Position numbers and translations under genes: made by a program. Of a stretch of 64,000 bases of DNA, positions 1 to 12,990 are shown one piece after another (position 1 is the first letter of the stretch; each line of letters opens with the position of its first letter). The stretch lies in assembly GCF_037392515.1 (NCBI RefSeq), contig NC_090288.1, forward strand, positions 58,079,673 to 58,143,672, in the 5' to 3' direction. This stretch comes from Haliotis asinina (lineage: Eukaryota > Mollusca > Gastropoda > Lepetellida > Haliotidae). Under the pieces are notes generated by a model. The model was not told the origin of the DNA, did no database searches, and saw only the letters and a list, made by a program, of their open reading frames with translations.

Positions 1-89
1 CTTGCAATTAGTGGTTTGTTGTGTTGAGTGTTGAGTCTCATGAGGTAGATTGTGTCCTGTATGTAGCCCTAAACTGGTACGAAGGTGGA

Positions 90-240
90 GGGGTAGTCTC
101 GTAGTGAAAACGTTCACTCTTTTCTCCGAAGACCCGGTTTCGATTCCTCACATGGGTGCAATGTTTAAAGGCCCTTAGTAATATTTCTAGTGTCCCCAGC
201 TGTCATGTTGCCGGAATATTGTTAAAAACAGCATTAAACT
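90..240 (-). repeat. short interspersed repeat, family B (fragment)
   Basis: Read on the minus strand this shows the order seen in the other family B copies here: a degenerate 'caatattccggcaacat', then 'gaatcgaaaccgggtcttcg', then a run ending near 'actacgagactacccc'. The same order recurs at 12.8, 38.97, 45.3 and 49.1 kb. No coding content. Confidence 0.6.
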
Positions 241-276
241 AAACACAGACACTAGACAGGTATGATTGGTAAGATG

Positions 277-582
277 TTGTGTGTATGCCACGATGTGTTG
301 ATGAGGTTAGTGGCGTGGTATGTAATATGCTGTGTATGCCACGATGTGTAGATGAGGTTTGTGGTGTGTTATGTAATATGCTTTGTATGCCACGATGTGT
401 AGATGAGGTTAGTAGGGTGTTATGTAATATGCTGTGTATGCCACGATGTGTAGATGAGGTTAGTAGGGTGTTATGTAATATGCTGTGTATGCCACGATGT
501 GTAGATGAGGTTAGTAGGGTGTTATGTAATATGTCATTTATGCCGCGATTTGTAGATGAGGTTAGTGGTGTGGTATGTAATG
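277..582. repeat. 51-bp minisatellite, about 6 copies
   Basis: Units contain 'atgccacgatgtgtagatga' and 'gtgttatgtaatatgctgtg' and repeat every 51 bp. Because 51 is a multiple of three, both strands stay open for about 100-140 codons. That explains the repetitive reading frames here, which I do not regard as genes. Confidence 0.9.
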
Positions 583-935
583 GTGGGTAGTTGGTGGTGA
601 CGCCATGAAGAGTACCCTGTACTATGGTGGGTAGTTGGTGGTGACGCGATGATGAGTACACTTCACTATGGTGGGTAGTTGGTGGTGATGCTATGATGAG
701 TACCCTGTACTATGGTGGGTAGTTTGTATTGAGAACGTCATGGTTAGTACACTGTACAATGGTGGGTAGATGGGGTATTGACAACGCCATGATGATCACT
801 CTGTACTGTGGTGGGTAGTTGGTACTGACAAAGCCATGATGAGTACACTGTACTATGGTGGGTAGTTGGTGGTGACGCCATGATGAGTACACAACACAAT
901 GATGGGTAGTTGGTATTGACAACGCTATGATGACT
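583..935. repeat. about 44-46-bp minisatellite, about 8 copies
   Basis: Units contain 'ggtgggtagttggtggtgac', 'gccatgatgagtacac' and 'tgtactat'. The copies diverge towards the right. The array directly abuts the 51-bp minisatellite but has a different unit. Confidence 0.85.
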
Positions 936-3900
936 ATCAGCAGGTGTCATGTTAACGGGAGCCCTCGCCCCATTACACCCAGCTACTGGCAGACTCTACA
1001 CGCTCTTTAAGCCGACCTTTGATCCCTAGTTGCTGGTTGTTTCAAAACGCATGGGCTCTGATTGTGGTTGTAAACGTCTCTGTTCAAGCCCGACTTGATT
1101 GCAATACGTGCCTAACAAAGAGTGGTCACAGTATATGATATACTGACTATTCGTGATTCGTCAAACACAAAGGACTTGTAGAAGGATTGTTACGGTTGTG
1201 AACATCTAACGGCGTTGATCATTTGTCAAATACAAACATGTATTCGTGTCCAAGGAACAACTCATTTTACGTTAGGCGCATGGATGCCGTCAACAATGAA
1301 GGTAACCTACAGCAGAGGTTATCTGGTTATCTAGTGCATGGTATTTACTGGATAAAGTCGCGTCACATTGTATGAGGCTGTAGCGCTCGTGTCTTCATAT
1401 CACATAGGGACATTGCACAAAGAATTCATTAATATCATCAAATGTTTGCTGTTGGTAATATAATTACAGTTTAATCAAACTAGCACAAATCGCTATCTAA
1501 TCTACACTGAAGTTGAACAGCTCTGTCGTTGAAGCGTTTGCTCGTCTCGCCCGAGGCTCGAGTTCGATAACCAGTATTAGCCGTCAATGTGTGGAGCCTA
1601 TTTATGATTCCTCACGGTCCTGATACAGCTACAATTTTGCTGAAAGGAGCGTTACATTCTTCGCGTCCTATGTCAGGGAAAAAACCTATCGAAAAAAAAA
1701 CCCAAACCGGACCCACCCGATGTAAACGTCGAGAGGGAGAGATTTAACCATTAGGCTCCTTGTTAGGTAAGAGCAACAGTAGGGGTGTAGCTCGTACTGG
1801 TGGAAAAGGTGCTGCTTATATTAGTAGCAGTTGTCTTAGTTGTAGATGTGGTATAAGTTGTGGCAATAGCAACAATAATGCTTGTAGTCTTACAATATAT
1901 ACTTTTAGTCATAGAGTACCCTGTACCGAGCCGTTAATGTGCCTATTATTTCTAAGTAGAACCCTACATCCATCCATACAATCAACAACTCAAATATTTA
2001 CTTATACCATATGATAATCATGTTGCGTAAATGCCATTACTTCGTTACACACAAACACACACAGACACACACACACACACCATTATAAAAAAACTACAGA
2101 TTATGTTAGAAACACACCCGTAGGCAAGGTTACAACAGAACAAGTACCCCAAACGACAATAGCCCAGGGTTCAGTTTATCATTCAATGAAATTAATTGGC
2201 ATTTCTTGTAAACATAACCCAGTGATATTGAGGACTATCGATTGAATAGGTTGTATGGTTCATGTGTTGTATGAAATGTACACGAGACGTGCATTTCAGG
2301 GTTTCAATAGATATACTGTGTCAATAGTGGGGTTGTAAAGCACTGACGCGCAATTGATTTCAGCTTGTCAGTATCATATTCAGGCAATCACGGTTGGATG
2401 GTAGGACACGACACCTACTGTTGATATTTCTAAATGCTTACAATGTCCAATAGCACGGGGTCCCTTAATCTATGAAATTAGGTCCAGCTGATCATCAGAT
2501 GATTTTCTGCTAATCAAAATATTAAGCACCAGCAAATCCTTTCATACTACATCTGTGAAGAATAACCACTCGTGGCTACCCTCGGAAATACATACTTTCT
2601 GATGTAAATGGGGAAAAGCTTGAAAATTATTTGACTGGATAACTAAAAATCAGTGACTGACACCAGGTGTCCTGAGCCACAAGTAGCCACAATTATTTTT
2701 CACCTGGCTCCTAACTAGACAAACAAGTAATCGATTAACCTGTTAGTTAATTTAAAATTGCGAGAAATGTGTCGAAGTATATATGCACGGATATAACTGA
2801 AGAAAAGGTTTGCTATATAAATTGGTTTTTCAAACACACTGATTGTCAGTATTAATGTATCGGACTACAGATGTCTTTTGTATTTGGTCCCACATACTTC
2901 AATATGATATGATTTCTGGGAAATCCATGAGCAGAAAGATGGAAAATACGAAATAGCAGAAACAACGAACTTCAGTGCGAAAGAATGTCCAAACTTTAGA
3001 AAGAAATGAAGTGAACTAACGCGGTGAGGGCATTATAGATGTATAATGACCCCCCGAATGATCCATAATAATTTGCATATGCATTGTTCATGTATTCTAA
3101 TCCATAACGGTGAGAATGTTTGAGCCAATGCACTGTTACCAAGGTCAGTGACTAAGTGTGCAAGTGATCTTTATGCAAATCGATCACGATTAGTGTATAT
3201 TTGACGACGAATATTAAGGCAGAATTCTCAAAGGCGACAGTCTTTTAATGTTTCTTACATAAAATTGATCTATTCTCTTTGTACATTTAAAAGGTTGGTG
3301 ACAATGGGTGAGATTAGTTTTACGCCGCACTCAGCTATATTCCAGCTATATGACGGCGGTCTGTAAATAATCGAGCCCGGACCAAATAGGCACACGTATA
3401 ATGAAACATTTGGAACCTGTTTCCGTTGTCCAGAAAGAACGACAAAATTAAGGACATCTTAAAACATTGACGATCATCTACAAAAAGTAATTAACTCTCA
3501 TACTCGACGACACTTTCCTTGTTTTTCATTCACCCGAAAGCTTCGAGAAATATCAACATGTTGAATATTCCATGCGAACTGTTAACAGTAAATTGGTTCT
3601 GTTGATGTTCACTCACAACCTTGTCTAGAGCTGATCACTCGTCACGTGTATGTCTTATGAAATAAAAGCAACGCCCGAAGGCGCACGACAACACAAAGGT
3701 GTGACACTGCACCAGTGCCGTGTGGATTCATCCCAATAATCCATACCTACTCCAGACACATCAGCCAGAGAATACGGCTAAGTTGACTTTGTACTTTTAG
3801 CAACGTACACATACATTCAACCACGACTGTGCGCGTCCCTATTACACAACAAATGTACAAGGCTCTCTGTAAAATATGGTTTCCCTTAGCGATTACGCGT

Positions 3901-4843
3901 CATTTGATAATTACCTCTTAGTGACTCCTTATGTATCGCGACAAAACTGTATTGACGAGTAGTACTTAATCGGTTGTAGAACATAATCATATTAAATAAT
4001 ATATTTGATGCATGCGTGATTTCAAAGGACTGGGAGCGATGGACACACAGACCTTATAACGGTGATCTGCATAATATTGAAGTAGTAGTATGCATATTGA
4101 TACTGCTTCAAATTCACACACTCAAGTTTGTTCAACATATTTCAGTCTGTACTCGCTGAGGAGTATACAAACGATGTTGCATGTAAGGCACCTAGTAGAT
4201 CCATAGTACAAATCATCCTACCGGGTACCCGGAGTGAACACAGACACATGCCAATAGAGATGTAAGATGTGCATTACATAGTGTTGGGCGGAAGCCTTAC
4301 ACCACTCCGCTAAAGAACGAGGACATCCATCTACTAACTCTCCCTTCACCTGACCGGTAACCTGCGCTCAAATCACAGGGTCATGTGCATCCCAACGTCC
4401 ATTCCAAAGGGTATCCTTATAACTAATACATCTGGACTAAGCATGATAGCAAATAGTTACAGATTTTAATAAAAAGCATTGTCAGCGTCTTTGTGGAAAA
4501 CATTATAACAAACAAGAAAGCTGACTATCTATATTTATCACAGACAAAGAATAATTCCTTTCATTTGTGTATTTTTGGAAACACAGCACAGTAAATTTCC
4601 TCTTTGATCTCTTCACTCTCGCAACAAGGGTACCGTTCATACTACCGGTCATACTGCGCATTATCACGTGCGTGGGAATTAGTCATGTATGACACCTGGT
4701 CATGCACACTTATCACAGGCAATACGGATTCCTCGCACAAAACCTGTATTACTGGAACCATAACACAATAAATATCCAGTTTCGTCTTTTTCCCGAAGGA
4801 ACCCGAGAAACCGGAAATGATTTGTCTAATACACTGCGCATGA
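936..4843. other. non-coding stretch, no gene seen
   Basis: I see no convincing gene here. It holds a (CA)n tract at about 2047-2080. It also holds a partial family A interspersed repeat at about 3306-3395, recognisable by 'ttttacgccgcac' and 'ggcggtctgtaaataatcga'. A short Thr/Ser-rich minus-strand frame at 1765-1900 is discussed in the findings. Confidence 0.5.
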
Positions 4844-5584
4844 TCATGTCCATGTCATTTCTGTCATTGTCCAGCAATTCTCTATCGGTGAATATGGCTG
4901 TCCGTCTAATCTTCTCCCATTCTGATTACGTTTGGCTAGCAGTCGTCTTGCTTTATTCAAATTTGATTTATTAAATGAAGGAGCTGTTTTCATTTGGTTC
5001 ACGTGATCGCCATTGAAAATATTCACCCGATTGCTCCCACTGGTCAAATCATGATTCGATTTTTTCAGTTCTTGAGCTAGTCTTTGGGCAGTTAACGAAG
5101 CGGGAGCAGAAGTCACTTTTCCTCTTTCCAAACTCTCGTCCCGCTCTCGTGCCGACTTTAACTGCTCTTCTGCATGAACAACAACAAACGGCATGTTAGT
5201 GTCCCCTATTTTCGAGGTTTTGTCCAGCTGAGTAGTTGAATGGGACAGCACGGGGAGTCCATGAACAAGCCGCTCTACCTTCTTACGCTGGTCTTGATAA
5301 TGACTGTAGGAAAACTTCACAATAGGTAAAGGTGATTGATACAAACCTTTTTCCACCAGGGTTGTGCTCGTGTCCATCGCATTGTCCGGTACATTTTGAT
5401 GATATTTCACATCTTCTCCTCTCAGAGGCAAGGACGATTTCAGCATCCCTTGAAAACTAAACCCACCGGTTTCTTCTGAAGGGTATCCGATCACATTGCT
5501 ACACATACTGCCTTGACGGAGGTGGTGGTGGACCTCTTCGCACCATTTCTCAATCCATCTCCTCTTGAAGCTTGTGAGGGACAT
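4844..5584 (-). CDS. unrecognised hypothetical protein, 246 aa (single frame or exon)
   Basis: A long open frame on the minus strand with non-repetitive, balanced composition. I place the start at the ATG at 5584 (MSLTSFKRRW). The frame is open a few codons further upstream but has no ATG there. The N-terminus is basic and aromatic (KRRWIEKWCEEVHHHLRQ). The middle is polar. The C-terminal half has charged helical stretches (EEQLKSARERDESLERGK, RLAQELKKS) and a basic cluster (LNKARRLLAKRNQNGRR). I see no signal peptide, membrane segment or known catalytic motif. It could be a whole intron-less gene or one large exon of a longer gene. It lies far from the Polinton and shares no motif with it. 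I do not recognise a family. Confidence 0.45.
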   Translation of the reverse strand: MSLTSFKRRWIEKWCEEVHHHLRQGSMCSNVIGYPSEETGGFSFQGMLKSSLPLRGEDVKYHQNVPDNAMDTSTTLVEKGLYQSPLPIVKFSYSHYQDQRKKVERLVHGLPVLSHSTTQLDKTSKIGDTNMPFVVVHAEEQLKSARERDESLERGKVTSAPASLTAQRLAQELKKSNHDLTSGSNRVNIFNGDHVNQMKTAPSFNKSNLNKARRLLAKRNQNGRRLDGQPYSPIENCWTMTEMTWT

Positions 5585-5599
5585 TGTGGAAGGTCTCAA

Positions 5600-7520
5600 A
5601 TTGTTTAGGATCCCAATGCTGTTTAGAGTCCTTAAGGTCGCGACACTCCATCAATAAATCTCAACGCAAAATAGGAATATTCAGCCTGAATCAAACAACA
5701 TGCCGATAGGAATGTTTCCAGCACTGATCCTTATTGTACTACAAGACGGCAACACACAGATTAGAATCTCATTGAGTCCCTCTGTCCGCCTGACTGCCAG
5801 TCATAATCTCCAGAACTCACAAAGGTAGCAACCTTACTCGAATCAAAAACATTCTCTACTATGTCGGTCTTTCCCGTTGCCTCGCAGACCTGCCCAAGCG
5901 GCCAGTTGTAGTGACTGTGTCTTAGTCTTGCTGACTGCCAAACTTTTAATTAGACTCTGCTGAACACCCTAACATTCATTCAACACCTATTCACGCCTCC
6001 CACAGTGCCCTCCCTTTGATAAATAAAGCAGAGGTTTACAGTGATCAAATGATATTGATTAGCCAAGTGTTGCTAATGGACGATGCGGACACGCCAGTTA
6101 CTTCCCTTTGTGTCGCCAACATCATACTTTACGTCTGAATATACACAGTCGGTGGTGTGTTTTTCAAGTTTCCTGTGGAGATTGATTGGCTTTCTGACTG
6201 CATTTTCAAGTAGTGAACGGCAGCTTATAGGATCAACATATACCGGCGTTACTTCAAAACAAAACCCTTCTTAAGCAGCTAACCACACACACGTTATGCC
6301 GATTATGTGACTGACTACAGCCAAGCGTGCACGGTTTGCCTGTTTCAGTATCGGGGTTGGCTATTAAGACTCACTGGATCATATCTGCCGATTGCTTACG
6401 TATATATTTATATGCATTGTATTTTGTATAAATAGGCTTACGGATCTATCGAACCCGAGATCAGGGGTATTTAAAATAATGACATTACTTCTGAAGTGTC
6501 CACTACGGTTATCACCACCGTATTTGATTTACACTGAAACATCACAGATGTTGGCTTAAATAAGTGTGCACTAAAAATATATAAAGTAATAACGCCATCG
6601 GTACTCAGCGTACAACCTCGTGTGCTTAAAGAAGATGTGCAGCAAAAATGTATAAAGCTATAACGCATCGGTAAATGCTGATGAGGAGTCCATTCCATTT
6701 TCCATGAAACATCAAACAAAACAACAAACAAACAAGCAAAAAAACAAAACAAACAAAAATACTAAAAACAACAAAACCAAAACAAATGAAACAACACACA
6801 CATTATAAAAATTAACAGATCAACAGATATAAAATGAAAAATAATGAAGTCACATTTGTTTCTAAATCGACATATGCCAGTATATATAGGAATAACACTT
6901 TTTAAAACCTTTCATTTCTACCATTGACCGTGAGAAAAAGAACAACCTAAATGAGCCAATCACAAACAAAACCCAAAAGAAAACAAATGATACTGATACC
7001 AGCCACGCGGACAGAGGCCAAGTGCGTCCACATGACGTGACAGTACATGTCTTGACACCGGAAAATCTGAGTCTAATAAGGTACCGTTATCAGGAAGAGA
7101 AACGGTTTTGATTTACCTTGTCCCACTTGTTACAGTTTTCGATCGTCGCACAATGTGCATTCCCATGGCAGTTCAATACTGCAAGTGAGTCTGTGATATG
7201 AATACTCATTTATTTCCAGTCGAACAATGTAAGCCTCGGCGTCAAGTCTGGTATACAGGATTACATCTCGGTGGTATTTAACATACAAAAGGCCTGACTC
7301 AAATAGGCCCGGATCTAGCTGTACTACAAAGAGGTAAGCTCGGTTGTAGGCTCAAGATCTGTATAGAAAGGTGATTTGATATTAGTATTAATTATGGTTA
7401 AACATATGATAGAAATAGTAATGCACGAATGGACAAACTAACGAAGTAGCAGCGAACGGCCGAACGAATACACGAAAGAACAAACACGTGAATGACATGA
7501 TCAAGTACCACAGTAATGTG
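5600..7520. other. non-coding stretch, no gene seen
   Basis: AT-rich DNA with an A/C-rich low-complexity patch near 6700-6800. The short open frames here lack coding character. I see no RNA gene. Confidence 0.45.
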
Positions 7521-7521
7521 T

Positions 7522-7800
7522 TCTACAGAACCGTGAAGTTCCAGGGTAGAATATGCCTTCAGCAACCCATGCTTGCCATAAATGGCAACTATGCTTGTCG
7601 TAAGAGGCGACTAACGGTGACAGGTGGTTAGGCTCGCTGACTTGGTTGACACATGCCATTGGTTTCCAATTAAGCAGATGGATGCTCCTGCTGATGGTCA
7701 CTGGATTGTCTGGTTCAGACTTGGTTATTGACAGACCGGCGCTATATAGCTGGAATATTGCTTAGTGCGGCGTAAACATAAACTCACTCACTCTGTCCTA
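7522..7800 (-). repeat. short interspersed repeat, family A (near full length)
   Basis: This is the reverse complement of the family copy at 31205-31490. Shared blocks include 'cagcaacccatgcttg', 'aagaggcgactaacgg', 'ctggattgtctggttcagac', 'agctggaatattgct' and 'gcggcgtaaac', and it ends in 'actcactcactc'. The (ACTC) end marks the unit's start in the other orientation. Confidence 0.8.
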
Positions 7801-8384
7801 CAATCTTGGATGGCAGGCTATCTTCCAAGCACAGTCAAATGTAGACACCTGGCGCACTTCAGCCTCAGGCGTAAGGTATTATTCCCTTCCACAAGTCAAA
7901 ATAAATTCATTGCACTACAAGGCTGAGATTTCAACCTTCAGTCAAATCTATTCTTCGTGACATGAACCCTGATCTTATGTTAAGGTATGATTTAAACCTA
8001 TACACTCGTGTATTGTACCACCAGACACCGGACAAGTGGGATACACCGTTGATGGGTGACTAGAAAGGAGTTCTTTTGTTTTGTTACCCTCCAGGTAGGG
8101 TTGGTCCTACTTCCACTGATAATACTTCAATCGGCAAGGGGCATGCTGAATAGTCTTTTTCAAGGACACGTGCATTTATACTCTGTATAAGGTAAAACTA
8201 CCACAAGGAAACACGCACGTACACCTTTATGTAAAGTGTTCTGAGTCAGGTACTTTTAACCCATGTTTTCTCAGACCTGGCAAATAAATGAAGTAGAAAT
8301 AATGCAGAACATAATGATATATATGTATGGCAAAACGCAAATTCTGTCATTAAAAGGTAAAAGGGTAAACGAGGAAACGTTGGA
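7801..8384. other. non-coding stretch, no gene seen
   Basis: No coding frame, RNA gene or clear repeat was recognised here. Confidence 0.4.
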
Positions 8385-8552
8385 TTCCACATATAAGTGC
8401 AATGTGTGAAGCCCATTTGTGGTGTCACAGTTGTAATATTGCTGGAATTTCGCTAAAAGCTCACTCACTCACTCACTCACTCACTCACTCACTCACTCAT
8501 TCACTCACTCACTCACTCACTCACTCACTCACTCACTCACTCACTCACTCAG
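8385..8552 (-). repeat. family B repeat end fused to a long (ACTC)n microsatellite
   Basis: The minus strand reads as a family B fragment ('ccagcaatattac', 'accacaaatgggcttcacac') that runs straight into about 23 ACTC units at 8460-8552 with one interruption. The microsatellite gives a 'THSLTHSL' open frame through 8402-8800 that I do not accept as a gene. Confidence 0.75.
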
Positions 8553-10020
8553 TATGTGATGACATAGTACTCGAAGAAAACAGCGTAGTCTGCCGAACCA
8601 GTGGCACGCCTAGAAAGTCATCCTCTGGGAAATGGACTGTTCACCTGGAATCGAATGGTGAGTACAAGTCACACAAAACTGCATCTTGCTCTTTTCGTCA
8701 TCCCAAAGTTTACCATAAGATCTTTTCAAAGATCAAAGGGCTTATTGTAAACCATTATTTAAACCATTGTACAAACAGTTTCCACATTCACAAGAAATAA
8801 GAGATATATTTCCGACTAAATATTGAACTTGTGTTCGTTGATGAGAGTAGTGATGATAGCAGGTTTTCGCAGAAGATGAGCATATCCCGTCCACCGATGA
8901 CATAAACACAAGCAAACGCTAGTCAACTGGTCACTTGAAACATTCTGGAACGAATGATACTGGTCAAAATGGGGAGTTACATCAGACATAATTTTTGTCT
9001 CGGCAAATTTGGAAATTTCGTCCTCATGTCTACCTTATAATGTCTTTATTGAAGAAATGTTTTCTCTTGCAACGCCATCTTGCAATTGTTGACATTTTGT
9101 TGTCTTTCCGAATCCTTATGCAAACACTCGACATAGGACATATGAGGAACCTTTACTGGTCTCTTTGATTTCTGGCTTGCCAGATGGCTTTGTGGCTTTA
9201 CTGACGATAAAGTGCCTGGCAAATTCGAATCCCGGGCGGGCTCAACCCAACAAAAGTATTATAATCTTTATTTCACAGTGTAATCCCAAGGATAACATAT
9301 GTTATGGCTGTGAGAGGTTATTCAACGATATCAGATCAGATATGTGCCTTTCCCATCCACTTGTTGGATTTTAATGGTGCTTCATAACGATTCGACTGAT
9401 GTTCTAACTGACTGCGTTTCTTTATAATTACGAACTGTGCTCGTTTTGCATCCATTTCTGAACTAAATTTTTCCTATGCATTGGGGATATTTTCAAGATG
9501 GACTGCAGTGTGAAACTTGTCATCGCCATCCACACAATATGTGGCACGGGCAATACTTAGTCGTAACAACTGTTTGATAAGAATGTTGCATGCATGCTAG
9601 TGGTACACCCTCTCTACTTGAGAAATGACGCTTAACTGATACATTTTAAAATATCCAATAAGTAAATTTAGTCGGTAAATTGCTATTATTCAATAAACTG
9701 AATATTTACTTGTTTATTGTGTGTAGATAGGTACCTCTGTATAGGAATACTTTTAACCAACATGAATATCAAGAACTGATTATCGGGTAATGCGGCGTGA
9801 AGCAAATGGCAGCTGGACTGGTGATCGCAAGCCCGTGTTCGCAAGCCCGTATGAAAAGTTCTTTCATCAGACCCATAGCAGAGTGTACACGCAGCTTAAT
9901 GCTGGAAGAAGGGGTTGATACCTACAGGGCCGAGGTACAAAGATCTTCGTTTAACCTTATTTTGGAAAGGTTGATCTTTGTAAAGGAAAGTACCTGATGT
10001 TTGCATGTGTTACTTATTGA
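8553..10020. other. mostly non-coding, with a tRNA-like SINE at 9200-9312
   Basis: The only recognisable item is a SINE-like copy at about 9200-9312 with the B-box-like 'aattcgaatcccgggcgg', then 'caacccaacaaaagta', and a tail 'agtgtaatcccaaggataac'. The same blocks occur in the same order at 41355-41475. The rest shows no gene. Confidence 0.5.
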
Positions 10021-10023
10021 CAG

Positions 10024-11575
10024 GTTGCTGACAGCATGACAGACATCTCATGAGCTGCCGATGAACATCAAACATCTGCTGCATGTGATCCACCAGCTGT
10101 CCTGAATGATTCGTTTGACATCACAACAGTCACTGCAGACATTCAGGAGGTCATTGAGACGTAAGTGTGTTTGAAATGACTTCAAAAATATTTTATCATA
10201 TATTGTCTCATATCACGCATACACAAATGATACATGGATATTATATTCATTTTTGTCTTTGTATGTTTTCGTCCATTCCCAGAGCCATCCATGACGGAAA
10301 CCTTGACTGAAACTTCAGAAGTGACCTTTGCTGTTGTTGCAAACGGTACCAAGAGAGGAGGTTCTAGACTTGTGTCCTCGCATGGACTTGCCTATGTGGT
10401 GAAGGTATGTTCATCTTACACTGGAGTTTTGCGTTTGAAGGTTTCTATTTGAAGATTATAGAAGGTGACATAAATAATAAAGATATGGTGTTTTTGGCAG
10501 AGAAAAGGACCAACAAAGAACGTATGGGCGTGTAGCATGAAGAACAAGACAGACAGGTGCTGTGTATGCATCTGTGACACAGTGGCGATGTCTTTGCAGC
10601 AAGTGTGGAACACATTCACCAGTCTCATCCCGGTGTTTGGAAGAACACAAAACTTTATGCTGCAGTTATTACAATTTTGTTGTAATGAAAATATACATAT
10701 ACATCTCCTATCAACAGGATTGCTGAAATGACATGTAAATATTTATGTTTGATATTTTGAAAGTGAAAGAAGCTGCCCGTGCAGATTCGTTTCGACCGGC
10801 AATGAAGATATTGGAAGCCCCAGCTTCTTAAACCACCAACAGATGCAGACAAGCAGATCGACCACATGAACCAGCGGCTACCGACATGATGGTTGAGGTA
10901 ATATTACACAGAAAATATTTATATCACGCTCTATTATGTTAACATAATGAAATCAATATTGTTAGATTATGTGCTTCATTCAAGCCGAAGTTGTGGTTGA
11001 CGCTCATAAACACATCATTCTTGCCACAAGAGATCAACTGCGGCTGCTTTCTGATGCACGAATATGGTTCATGGTTGGCGCCTTCAAGATTATGAAGAAA
11101 CCTTTTGTTCAGCTTGGTCTGTTCATGCCTTTGTCCACAGAGAAGAATCCATGAAGCAAGTGCTCCTAGTATTTGTACTTATGCCAAGAAGGACGCAGCT
11201 GGATTATGAACAGGACATTGTCACTGGTTCCGGAATACCGCATAGAGACTGCTGTTACTAATTTCGACAAAGCTCTGTGGAAGCCATGCGGTCCACTTTG
11301 CCAGAAGTTAGAATCCAGGACTGTGTGTTTCACTTCAGTCAGTGGAAAATGCAGAGTCCTGACCTACAGCGACAAGGCGACAACGCGTTTACAGTTACCT
11401 CCGTCGGCTCATGGCACTGTCGTTTCTCCCAGCAGACCGCATTGTTTCAGTCTTCACATTTCTGAAGACCCGTGCCAACAAAGAACTATTAAGAGAGTTT
11501 GTGACGTACCTGAAAACAGAACTGTACAGGGTCCCTCTTTGTGTTATAGCATGGCGTCACGACCAATAATGATGT
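10024..11575 (+). pseudogene. decayed FLYWCH - MULE-type transposase-like gene with introns
   Basis: Two adjoining exon-like blocks can be read. The block at 10283-10404 lies between 'cattcccag' and the donor 'gtatgt'. The block from 10501 follows 'tttttggcag' and is in matching phase. Together they give a FLYWCH-type zinc-finger pattern: GTKRGGSRLV, then a Tyr-containing strand, then VWACS with closely spaced cysteines, but the terminal His pair is missing. An upstream exon-like block (10024-10160, donor 'gtaagt') has stops in all frames. From about 10970 the sequence resembles a MULE transposase core: WFMVGAFKI in one frame, then VHAFVHREESMKQVLLVFVL in another, then DCVFHFSQ in a third. 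Where such cores usually have Asp (WFxDGTF), this copy has Val. With at least two frame changes and the lost Asp it should be inactive. The assignment is from motif memory, not a search. Confidence 0.55.
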
Positions 11576-11661
11576 AGAAGGATGACCCAATCGGTTAAAT
11601 AAGTGCGATGGTGCTGGATTGCTGTTTTATTCTCTTGAGGCACTCTGGGACCCCCCCCCAG

Positions 11662-11719
<58 letters not shown>

Positions 11720-12807
11720 CCTCCATCTGTTTGAACTCTTTACATAAATATAAAACATTGGAACAAATGTATAGTTGATAAGCATAATATTTATCTGCTG
11801 GGGTGAAACCACGCCTAAATGGGGTGAAACTGTATGGGGTGGGGGTGTAACGACCTAGGGCTGTTTGGGCAGAAATGACCTGGTGGATCCCTCGAGCAAC
11901 AATACGCTTGATAACAAATCTGATCAACGTCTTAAAATATTGCCCTTCAAGAGATACTCGAACCGGAAAAAATCCTTTTTCCTGATCGACGTTGACGTGC
12001 GTATTTGACTTTGTTATCATACCAACGGGTCAAAGGAACACGCTCCGTATCTCAGAACAGCCATATTGTTCCTGTTCGTCTTTGTCACGCGACAGAACGG
12101 GGTCGGGGTCGGGGCCGTTGTTGTTGAAATGATGCAGTGCATGTGTTGATATGGAATTCTTATTTATGAGAAAATTTAAGGATTAATGTTTTGATAGATT
12201 ATGTGGTGATTCGTAGATAAGAAAGTTAAAGAAGACTCGATAATCTGTCATGATATTAGTGCATATGGAACACATAGGAAGTATTAATATCTTCCTAAGT
12301 AGTACATTCAACATGTCTGGGATGCATAAACTACGGCCATGTTCTTTAACCTCTTTGAGTAGTATAGTATAACAATGGCCCATACCTGGACAGTGTCATG
12401 AAACTCAGAAGTTACCCGGGAACACATATATTGAACTAGTTGTTTGGTTTATCAGGAAACTGTCTTGAAACCTCAGACCATTCATAATGTATGACATTGA
12501 CACGGTAAACAAATACAGAGAATTAATGAGGAACAAAGGCGAATTTGGAAAGCATTGTATTGTGATTTCACAGGCCGCTTCAAGCATAAATCTCCGATGA
12601 TAAAGCTTCCTTGAAAACGGGCAATAGACAAAACTGTTTCAACAGGACAATTGTTTTATAAGAACTCCGTAACTGTAATAGCTACAATGACCCTTTTGGT
12701 TGACGCATATCACGTTAATTCTAAACGAAAACATTTTCCCAGATTTTCAGTGACTGTGAAAAGTTTATCCTGTTGTGTTGGTGCAATCACATTAGGTAAA
12801 ACGTATC
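11576..12807. other. non-coding stretch with (CA)n
   Basis: A (CA)n run at about 11663-11717 follows a C9 run. The Cys/Val repeat frames on the minus strand are microsatellite artefacts. No gene seen. Confidence 0.5.
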
Positions 12808-12990
12808 GGAGTGAGTGAGTGAGTTTATTTTTTACGATTTATTTTTACGATTTTTCGGAATATTCCAGCAATATCATGGCGGGGAACACCACAAATGTGC
12901 TTCATACATTATACTCATGTGGGGAATCGAAACCGGGTCTTCGGCGTGACGAGCGAACACTTTCACCACTTCCTGCCCTACTGCCCCTCA
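12808..12990 (+). repeat. short interspersed repeat, family B
   Basis: It starts with 'gagtgagtgagtgagttt'. It continues with 'ggaatattccagcaatatca', 'tggcggggaacaccacaaat' and 'gtcttcggcgtgacgagcga'. This is one of the better copies of the family in the window. Confidence 0.75.

Noticed and set aside
239-661. Long Thr/His/Leu repeat frames on both strands
   Set aside because: They come from a 51-bp minisatellite whose period is a multiple of three; no splice or start context supports a gene.
8402-8800. 132-codon frame with 'THSLTHSL' repeats
   Set aside because: Translation of an (ACTC)n microsatellite beside an interspersed repeat.
11595-12020. 141-codon minus-strand frame with Cys-Val repeats
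   Set aside because: Runs through a (CA)n microsatellite and poly-C; no other support.
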